DNA of 64,000 bases from assembly GCF_004023625.1 (NCBI RefSeq), contig NZ_RPDJ01000006.1, positions 1 to 64,000 on the forward strand, in the 5' to 3' direction. The stretch comes from Streptomyces cavernae. Its GTDB lineage: Bacteria; Actinomycetota; Actinomycetes; Streptomycetales; Streptomycetaceae. Both the position numbers and the translations under genes were made by a program. How positions within the stretch are numbered: position 1 is the stretch's first letter; each line of letters begins with the position of its first letter. This document shows, piece by piece, positions 58,472 to 64,000 of the stretch. The notes beneath the pieces were generated by a model. It was given only the letters and a program-made list of their open reading frames with translations, was not told where the DNA came from and did no database searches.

Positions 58472-58714
58472 GCCGACTCCGGCTCCGGCCGAAGGGCCGT
58501 CGGCGGTCCGGTCCGTCGTCGGCCGGGACCCCAGGTCCACCCACGTCCGCACGCATCGGCCGGCCATCCAACATGCCCTCCTGGCAGCCGAGCTGCCGGG
58601 AGGGACCGTCAGCTCGCCCTCCCGGCAACCGAGTTGCACACCACCCCTACTGATCAGCTAGAGTCTGAAGCACGCCGCAGGGCAAAGCCGAAAGGCCCAG
58701 CTCAGCGGGATCAC

Positions 58715-58786
58715 GCGGGTGTAGTTCAGTAGTAGAACATCCCCCTTCCAGGGGGAAGGCGCAGTGTGCAATTCCTGTCACCCGCT
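58715..58786 (+). tRNA. Atypical tRNA-Gly (UCC)
   Basis: A cloverleaf from GCGGGTG to CACCCGC plus T73; anticodon stem TCCCC/GGGGA with loop CTTCCAG gives UCC. The D-loop reads AGTAGTA, so G18 is A. The T-loop reads TGCAATT in place of TTCGANT, so the U55 (psi) position is G, and the T-stem needs a bulged base to pair (GCAG-T-G with CCTGT). The G18-psi55 contact that locks the tRNA elbow is therefore lost, while acceptor and anticodon arms are perfect. Confidence 0.9.
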
Positions 58787-58885
58787 CTGCATCTCCTACC
58801 GATCCGACCAAGTCCCTACGGACTGGTCGATTCGATCAGGTAGGGTGGTGCACGCGCCGACCGGTGAGAGCCTGTCGGATGCAAT

Positions 58886-58958
58886 GCGGACGTAGCTCAG
58901 TTGGTAGAGCGCAACCTTGCCAAGGTTGAGGTCGCGAGTTCGAGCCTCGTCGTCCGCT
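58886..58958 (+). tRNA. tRNA-Gly (GCC), copy 1
   Basis: A standard 73-nt cloverleaf from GCGGACG to CGTCCGC plus T73. Anticodon loop TTGCCAA gives GCC. T-loop is TTCGAGC. Identical to 62881-62953. Confidence 0.95.
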
Positions 58959-58964
58959 CCGGAT

Positions 58965-58995
58965 AAAGGGTCCCGGTTGTTACCGGGACCCTTTT
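58965..58995 (+). terminator. Terminator of tRNA-Gly
   Basis: AAAGGGTCCCGGT / ACCGGGACCCTTT stem (13 bp), loop TGTT, then T: ends the tRNA transcript before the ABC transporter gene. Confidence 0.85.
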
Positions 58996-59020
58996 CGTGT
59001 TCCCACGGACGCTCCGCGTC

Positions 59021-59047
59021 TGACATTTGTCATACGGGTTGATGACA
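59021..59047. promoter_or_regulatory. Candidate response-regulator operator before the ABC operon
   Basis: TGACA-TT-TGTCA (59021-59032) is directly followed at 8 bases by TGACA, giving a second spaced inverted repeat TGTCAT-N8-ATGACA (59028-59047). It is about 45-70 bases before the ATG of the ABC gene. A 6-5-6 inverted repeat CACAGC/GCTGTG overlaps its end. The response regulator of the downstream pair is the likely binder. Confidence 0.55.
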
Positions 59048-59090
59048 CAGCGCACTGCTGTGCGGGCCGCCCGGCGGGGACGCTTGGTCC

Positions 59091-60083
59091 ATGACAACGA
59101 ACAGGCACGACGACGTGATCGAGGTCACTGACCTGCGCCGCGTGTACGGGGGCGGTTTCGAGGCGGTGCGCGGCGTGACCTTCTCCGTGGGCCGCGGTGA
59201 GCTCTTCGCGCTGCTGGGCACCAACGGCGCGGGCAAGACGTCCACCGTCGAACTTCTCGAGGGCCTCGCACCCCCGGCCGACGGGCAGGTACGCGTACTG
59301 GGCCACGACCCCTACCGCGAGCGGGCGGCCGTCCGGCCGCGGATCGGCGTGATGCTGCAGGAGGGCGGCTTCCCCTCCGAACTGACCGTCGCCGAGACGG
59401 TACGCATGTGGGCGGGCTGCACCAGCGGGGCCCGGCCGCAGAACGAGGCCCTGGAGATGGTCGGACTCGCGCGGCGGTCCGGCGTCCGGGTCAAGCAGCT
59501 CTCCGGGGGTGAGAAGCGGCGCCTCGACCTGGCGCTCGCCCTCCTCGGCCGCCCCGAGGTGCTCTTCCTCGACGAGCCGACCACCGGCCTGGACGCCGAA
59601 GGCCGCCAGGACACCTGGCAGTTGGTGCGCGCGCTGCGGGACGAGGGCACGACGGTGCTGCTCACCACCCACTACCTGGAAGAGGCCGAGGACCTGGCCG
59701 ACCGGCTGGCGATCCTGCACGAGGGCAGGATCGCGGTTTCCGGCACCCCGGCGGAGGTGACCGCGACCCAGCCGTCCCGGATCTCCTTCGAACTGCCCGA
59801 GGGCTACTTCCTCGGCGACCTGCCCCCGCTCGCCGAACTGGGCGTGACCGGCCACGAGACGGCGGGCCGCACGGTCCGGCTGCGCACCCATGCGCTCCAG
59901 CGGGCCGCCACGGGGTTGTTGGTGTGGGCAGAGCGGGCCGGCGTCGAACTGCGCGGTCTGGACGTGCGGTCGGCGTCGCTGGAGGAGGCGTTCCTGGGCA
60001 TAGCGCGCGAGGCGGGAGCGCAGCGGGGCGACGGGGACGCCGGCGGGGTGGCCGGGGCGAAGGACAAGGAGACGGTGGCATGA
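59091..60083 (+). CDS. ABC transporter ATP-binding protein
   Basis: A 330-residue ATPase of an exporter. Walker A LLGTNGAGKTST (about 43-54), Q-loop VMLQEGGFP, signature LSGGEKRRLD, Walker B VLFLDEPTTGLD, and H-loop LLTTHYLEEAE are all intact. The C-terminal 90 residues are an extension of the DrrA/daunorubicin-type ATPases. It overlaps the permease gene by 4 bases (ATGA). Together with the two-component system downstream, it resembles a drug/antimicrobial-peptide or lipid-stress detoxification module. Confidence 0.93.
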   Translation: MTTNRHDDVIEVTDLRRVYGGGFEAVRGVTFSVGRGELFALLGTNGAGKTSTVELLEGLAPPADGQVRVLGHDPYRERAAVRPRIGVMLQEGGFPSELTVAETVRMWAGCTSGARPQNEALEMVGLARRSGVRVKQLSGGEKRRLDLALALLGRPEVLFLDEPTTGLDAEGRQDTWQLVRALRDEGTTVLLTTHYLEEAEDLADRLAILHEGRIAVSGTPAEVTATQPSRISFELPEGYFLGDLPPLAELGVTGHETAGRTVRLRTHALQRAATGLLVWAERAGVELRGLDVRSASLEEAFLGIAREAGAQRGDGDAGGVAGAKDKETVA

Positions 60084-60886
60084 GCGCGGTGGAGACGCGA
60101 GCGGTCGGTGCGCGGACGGTGACGACCACCAGAGCGGGCCGGTTGGCCGCCCTGGCGCGGGCGGAACTGACCCTGCTGATGCGCAGCAAGGGCACGCTCG
60201 TCCTGGCGCTGGTGGTGCCATTGGTGCTGCCGTTCAGCGCCCGCCAGGTCACCGAGGGCATGGAGCTGGAGGAGGCCGGCCTTTCGCTGGGGGCGGTCCT
60301 GCTGACCGCGGCCATCGGCTTCTCGCTGCTGTTCGCCGTCTACTCCCCCCTGACCAGCATCTACGTGGCCCGCCGCGAGGAGTTGGTGCTCAAGCGGCTG
60401 CGCACCGGTGAGCTGAACGACACCGAGATCCTTGTCGGCGCCGCCCTACCGGTGGTCAGCATCGCCGTCGCCCAGTCCGTGCTGGTGGCGATCGGCTGCG
60501 CGGTGCTCCTCGACACGGGCGCGCCGCAGGCCACCCACTACACCGTGCTGGGACTGGTGTTGGGCCTGGTGCTGTCCGCGGCGCTCGGGGCGCTCACGGC
60601 GAGCTTCAGCAGAACCACCGAGAGCGCCCAAGTGACGTCAGTGCCGATGGTGTTCCTGTCATGGCTGGGCTCCGGCATCATGATCCCGCTGGAGGTCCTG
60701 CCGGACCGGGTCGCCTCCATCTGCGAGTTGCTTCCGCTGTCCCCCGCGATCACCCTGATTCGTGGTGGCTGGACCGGCGACCTCTCCGCCTATGACGCCC
60801 TAGGCGCCACGGCCACGGGGGTGGCCTGGACGGTGCTCGCGGTGTACGCCGTGGGACGGTGGTTCCGCTGGGAGCCGCGGCGCTGA
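60080..60886 (+). CDS. ABC transporter permease (ABC-2 type)
   Basis: A 268-residue membrane protein with six hydrophobic segments (about 38-53, 70-92, 115-137, 148-170, 180-200, 240-260). The ABC-2 family turn is seen in VPMVFLSWLGSGIMIPLE. Partner of the preceding ATPase. Translationally coupled to it. Confidence 0.92.
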   Translation: MSAVETRAVGARTVTTTRAGRLAALARAELTLLMRSKGTLVLALVVPLVLPFSARQVTEGMELEEAGLSLGAVLLTAAIGFSLLFAVYSPLTSIYVARREELVLKRLRTGELNDTEILVGAALPVVSIAVAQSVLVAIGCAVLLDTGAPQATHYTVLGLVLGLVLSAALGALTASFSRTTESAQVTSVPMVFLSWLGSGIMIPLEVLPDRVASICELLPLSPAITLIRGGWTGDLSAYDALGATATGVAWTVLAVYAVGRWFRWEPRR

Positions 60887-60935
60887 GCGGGGACCGATAC
60901 GGGGACTCGACACGGGGACTGAGGGGGGCGGCACT

Positions 60936-62240
60936 GTGCGTGGGCCGGGGGCTTGGTGGCGGGAGCAGAGCACGCCGCAGAAGGTGGAGACGTACACGAG
61001 GTGGTCGTTCCACTCGTTCGTGCTGATCGAGATCGCCTCCTTCGGACTGGCGGCTTTCGCCAATCTCTGGACGCCGTGGAACTGGATCCTGTTCCTGATG
61101 GTGTGCGTGCATGCGGCTTTGTGCGGCGTGTCGTGGGCCCGGAGCCTGGACTGGATCAGCGGCCGACGGCCCCAGCCCCGGCGGATGCTCTGGGCCGTCG
61201 GAGTGGCGACCGCCGTGATCGGCCTGGGGGCCCTCGTCCTCGCGACGCGCAAAGCCCCCAGCGACGAGGACGCGATCGGCGCCACGATGGTGTTCATGGG
61301 GACCCTGGGCTTCGGCACTTGTGCTCTTGCACTCGGGATGCGCAATACCCGGCGCCTGGTCTCCATGATCCTCGGCTTCGCCCTGGGGGCGGCGTGCGTG
61401 GCCTTCCCGCTGGGCGTGCCGGAGGCCGCCTTCATCTTCGCGGTATCGACCGTGGGCGGCGGGTTCTTCTACTTCACCGGCATGGTCTCCGTCTGGCTGC
61501 TCAAGGCCGTCTACGAACTGAACGATGCACGCGAGACCCGGGCCCGGCTCGCCGTCGCCGAGGAACGGCTCCGTTTCGGCCGTGACCTGCACGACGTGAT
61601 CGGCCGGAACCTGGCCGTGATCGCGCTGAAGAGCGAGCTCGCCGTGCAACTGGCGCGGCGGGAACGGCCCGAGGCCGTGCAGCAGATGATCGAGGTGCAG
61701 CGCATCGCACAGGAGTCGCAGCGCGAGGTGCGAGAGGTGGTACGCGGTTACCGCGAGGCCGATCTCGCGGTCGAACTCTCCGGTGCGCAGGGCGTGTTGA
61801 CGGCCGCCGGGATCGAATGCGAGATCAGCGGCCCGACGACGGGCCTGCCGGCCCAAGTGCAGTCGGCGCTCGGCTGGGTGGTGCGCGAAGCGACGACGAA
61901 CGTGCTGCACCACGGGGACGCCGCCCGCTGCGCGGTCAGCCTGCGGGTGGCAGAGGGGCTTGTGGTGCTCATGGTGGAGAACGACGGCCTAGAGGACGGA
62001 GCGAACAGAGCGGGCAGAACAGATGGAACGGATGAAACGGATAGATCAGCCGGCAAGGAGCACAAGGGGTCCGGGCTCCCGGGGCTGCGGGAGCGGCTGT
62101 CCGCCGTGGGCGGCACCCTGACCGCCGGGCGCACGTCCGGCGGTCTGTTCCGCGTCACCGCGTCCGTCCCCTTACCGGAGACCACACCGCTGCCCGGCCC
62201 GAGCGCCACCGCCCGTTCCGTGAATGAGGTCCTGTCATGA
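60936..62240 (+). CDS. DesK/LiaS-type sensor histidine kinase
   Basis: A 434-residue membrane kinase. Six or so hydrophobic segments lie in about residues 25-190 with almost no loop, so sensing is likely in the membrane. The phospho-acceptor His is in GRDLHDVIGRNL (about residue 219), and the ATP domain has VREATTNVLHHG (N-box, about 318) and GSGLPGLRERL (G-box). GTG 60936 is the start. Overlaps the response regulator gene by 4 bases (ATGA). Confidence 0.93.
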   Translation: MRGPGAWWREQSTPQKVETYTRWSFHSFVLIEIASFGLAAFANLWTPWNWILFLMVCVHAALCGVSWARSLDWISGRRPQPRRMLWAVGVATAVIGLGALVLATRKAPSDEDAIGATMVFMGTLGFGTCALALGMRNTRRLVSMILGFALGAACVAFPLGVPEAAFIFAVSTVGGGFFYFTGMVSVWLLKAVYELNDARETRARLAVAEERLRFGRDLHDVIGRNLAVIALKSELAVQLARRERPEAVQQMIEVQRIAQESQREVREVVRGYREADLAVELSGAQGVLTAAGIECEISGPTTGLPAQVQSALGWVVREATTNVLHHGDAARCAVSLRVAEGLVVLMVENDGLEDGANRAGRTDGTDETDRSAGKEHKGSGLPGLRERLSAVGGTLTAGRTSGGLFRVTASVPLPETTPLPGPSATARSVNEVLS

Positions 62241-62857
62241 CCGCCGTCAGACCGATCCGGCTGTTGCTCGCCGACGACGAGCACCTGATTCGGGGGGCGC
62301 TCGCCGCGCTCCTCGGGCTGGAGGACGACCTGACCGTCGTCGCCGAGGCGGCCAGCGGACCGGAGGCCCTGGCGATGGCGCGGGCACACGCGCCGGACGT
62401 TGCCGTACTGGACTTGCAGATGCCGGGGGCGGACGGTGTGAAGGTCGCCACATCGCTGCGGGCCGAGCTGCCCGCGTGCCAGGTACTGATCGTGACCAGC
62501 CACGGGCGGCCGGGGCATCTGAAACGCGCGCTCGCCGCGGGGGTTCGGGGATTCGTGCCGAAGACCGTCAGCGCGCAGCGGCTCGCGGAGATCATTCGTA
62601 CCGTCCACGCGGGGAACCGTTACGTGGACCCGGAGTTGGCGGCCGACGCGATCTCCGCCGGGGACTCCCCGCTGACCGAGCGGGAGGCCACGGTGCTGGA
62701 GCTCGCCGCCGACGGGGCCCCGGTCGCGGAGATCGCGGAGCGGGCCGCGCTGGCGGAGGGGACCGTCCGGAACTACCTGTCGTCGGCCGTGTCCAAGCTG
62801 GGGGCGGAGAACCGGCACTCCGCGGTACGTCTCGCCCGGGAGCGAGGTTGGGTATAG
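62237..62857 (+). CDS. NarL/LuxR-type response regulator
   Basis: A 206-residue regulator. Receiver domain about 8-120 with phospho-accepting Asp59 in VAVLDLQMPG and the acidic DDE pair at 13-15; the LuxR-type helix-turn-helix is at about 145-200 (LTEREATVLELAADGAPVAE). It is the partner of the upstream kinase. It should control the ABC operon through the repeats at 59021-59047. Confidence 0.95.
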   Translation: MTAVRPIRLLLADDEHLIRGALAALLGLEDDLTVVAEAASGPEALAMARAHAPDVAVLDLQMPGADGVKVATSLRAELPACQVLIVTSHGRPGHLKRALAAGVRGFVPKTVSAQRLAEIIRTVHAGNRYVDPELAADAISAGDSPLTEREATVLELAADGAPVAEIAERAALAEGTVRNYLSSAVSKLGAENRHSAVRLARERGWV

Positions 62858-62880
62858 TAGCTCTCGCGCAACGGCGCAGT

Positions 62881-62953
62881 GCGGACGTAGCTCAGTTGGT
62901 AGAGCGCAACCTTGCCAAGGTTGAGGTCGCGAGTTCGAGCCTCGTCGTCCGCT
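62881..62953 (+). tRNA. tRNA-Gly (GCC), copy 2
   Basis: Identical to 58886-58958, starting 24 bases after the response-regulator stop. Confidence 0.95.
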
Positions 62954-62958
62954 CCAGA

Positions 62959-62993
62959 ACGAAGACCCCGGTCCAGGTGACCGGGGTCTTCGT
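62959..62993. terminator. Terminator after tRNA-Gly
   Basis: A 15-bp perfect stem (ACGAAGACCCCGGTC, 5-base loop, exact complement), 5 bases after the tRNA, also facing the 3' end of purC. Confidence 0.85.
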
Positions 62994-63157
62994 CGTCGTC
63001 CCGGGGTATCGACGTCGCCTGGGTTCCGGCGCGTCCGGGTTTCGGCGTCCGGTTCTTCGGCGCCTGGGATTGTCGACCTCACCGGAGTTTCCGGCCTCGC
63101 CCCGTGCGTACCGGACCCCGTGCGCAGGCGGGTCCGGTACGAGGGGAGCCGCGGCCG

Positions 63158-64000
63158 CTACGACCAGCTCGCGCCCGTCAGCCGCTCGTACGCCTCCACG
63201 TACTTCGCCCGGGTCGCGTCCACGATCTGCTGGGGCAGCGCGGGCGGGGGCTGCTCGCCGTGGCGGTCCCAGCCGGACTCCGCGGAGGTGAGCCAGTCCC
63301 GTACGAACTGCTTGTCGAACGACGGCTGGGCACGGCCCGGCTGCCAGGAGTCGGCGGGCCAGAAGCGGGAGGAGTCCGGGGTGAGCACCTCGTCGGCCAG
63401 AACGAGTGACTCCCCTTCCAGACCGAACTCGAACTTGGTGTCCGCGAGGATGATTCCGCGGTCCCGGGCGATGACGCGGGCGCGGTTGTAGACGGCCAGG
63501 GTCGCCTGGCGCAGCTGTGCGGCGACGTCGGCGCCGACCTGGCGGGCGACCTCCTCGTAGGAGACGTTCTCGTCGTGGTCGCCGACGGCGGCCTTGGTGG
63601 CCGGAGTGAAGATCGGGGCGGGGAGTTCGGCCCCGTCGGTGAGCCCCTCCGGCAGCGCGAGGCCGCACACCGTACGGGACTCGTTGTACTCGACGAGGCC
63701 CGAACCGGTCAGATAGCCGCGGGCGACGCACTCGACGGGGACCATCCGCAGGGACTTGCAGACGAGGGTGCGGCCCTGCCAGGAGGCGGGGGCGCCGGCG
63801 GGGAGTTCCGTGCTCAGGACGTGGTTCGGAATCAGATCACGGAGCTGGTCGAACCACCAGAGCGAGAGCTGGGTGAGGACCTTGCCCTTGTCGGGGATCT
63901 CGGTCGGCAGCACCCAGTCGTACGCGGAGATGCGGTCACTGGCGACCATCACGAGGTCGCCCGCCTCGTTCTGGTACAGCTCCCGCACCTTGCCGGTGTG
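63158..64000 (-). CDS. purC: SAICAR synthetase (partial, 5' end outside window)
   Basis: 280 residues are visible of a protein usually about 300 long; the N-terminal 20 or so residues lie beyond the right edge. It joins aspartate to CAIR with ATP. HTGKVRELYQN (at the edge), VASDRISAYDWVLPTEIPDKG, SLWWF, and GYLTGSG, plus DTKFEFGLEGES toward the middle, are PurC signatures. Stop at 63158. Together with purSQL and purFM it completes the purine genes of this region. Confidence 0.96.
   Translation of the reverse strand, partial: HTGKVRELYQNEAGDLVMVASDRISAYDWVLPTEIPDKGKVLTQLSLWWFDQLRDLIPNHVLSTELPAGAPASWQGRTLVCKSLRMVPVECVARGYLTGSGLVEYNESRTVCGLALPEGLTDGAELPAPIFTPATKAAVGDHDENVSYEEVARQVGADVAAQLRQATLAVYNRARVIARDRGIILADTKFEFGLEGESLVLADEVLTPDSSRFWPADSWQPGRAQPSFDKQFVRDWLTSAESGWDRHGEQPPPALPQQIVDATRAKYVEAYERLTGASWS

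Overview
The window is high-GC chromosomal DNA of a Streptomyces-type actinomycete. Support comes from the codon bias (G/C at third positions, frequent GTG starts, long antisense open frames), leaderless promoters, a BldC orthologue, a valine dehydrogenase of the Streptomyces type, a c-di-AMP riboswitch before a LytM peptidase, and the purSQL / purFM / purC arrangement. From memory (not searched), gene content and order match the stretch of the S. coelicolor chromosome from about SCO4122 down to SCO4071, so most of it is conserved core chromosome rather than an island.

Layout. 1-9 is the very 5' end of a 16S rRNA gene reading left out of the window, with its leader and promoters to about 551. 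0.6-7 kb: a divergent MarR/MFS pair, a PAS-SpoIIE-HATPase phosphatase, a type II NADH dehydrogenase and a TetR regulator, then a sequence-damaged G/C tract that is probably a terminator hairpin. 7-17.5 kb: a regulatory block made of an ECF sigma factor fused to its own zinc-finger/membrane anti-sigma-like region, a 1.2-kb-codon AfsR-like ATPase regulator, an asparagine-synthase-like protein without a usable glutaminase cysteine, and a sporulation-associated TPR regulator. 17.7-25.6 kb: lhgO, trmB, a PrsW-type membrane protease, an aldo/keto reductase, a riboswitch-controlled M23 peptidase and a membrane SpoIIE-type phosphatase. 25.8-29.6 kb: initiator tRNA, a riboflavin-type cluster (reductase-deaminase, MarR, GTP cyclohydrolase II), a methyltransferase and tRNA-Lys. 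29.7-37.4 kb: an APC permease, a DEAD-box helicase with an RGG-like tail, a lipoprotein, a minimal metalloprotease and a membrane metallophosphoesterase. 37.4-44.4 kb: a tRNA belt (Glu, Asp, Phe, Asp) around a broken hydrolase, a secreted protein and hrpA. 44.9-48.5 kb: bldC, a conserved hypothetical gene and vdh. 48.8-58.5 kb: a DUF3073 gene, purM and purF, a META-domain lipoprotein, a MDMPI-fold protein, an M23 peptidase, purLQS and an Lsr2-type nucleoid protein. 58.7-64 kb: three tRNA-Gly genes around an ABC exporter/two-component operon, then purC running off the right edge.

How it works together. The purine genes are split into purSQL (overlapping starts and stops), purFM and purC, all on the minus strand, supplying the PurS/PurQ/PurL amidotransferase complex and the steps around it. 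Several genes serve growth-phase and cell-wall control: bldC, the SpoIIE phosphatases, the fused sigma factor, the AfsR-like ATPase, the sporulation-associated protein and the riboswitch-gated peptidase.

The most unusual signals are a tRNA-Gly(UCC) that has lost the D-loop/T-loop contact nucleotides, the fused sigma factor with neighbouring orphan regulators, tRNA direct repeats that bracket whole genes, and many short tandem repeats sitting in intergenic gaps, often directly against a stop or start codon. Some features (the 6.98-7.07 kb G/C tract and a one-base frameshift at about 38.19 kb) may be assembly errors.
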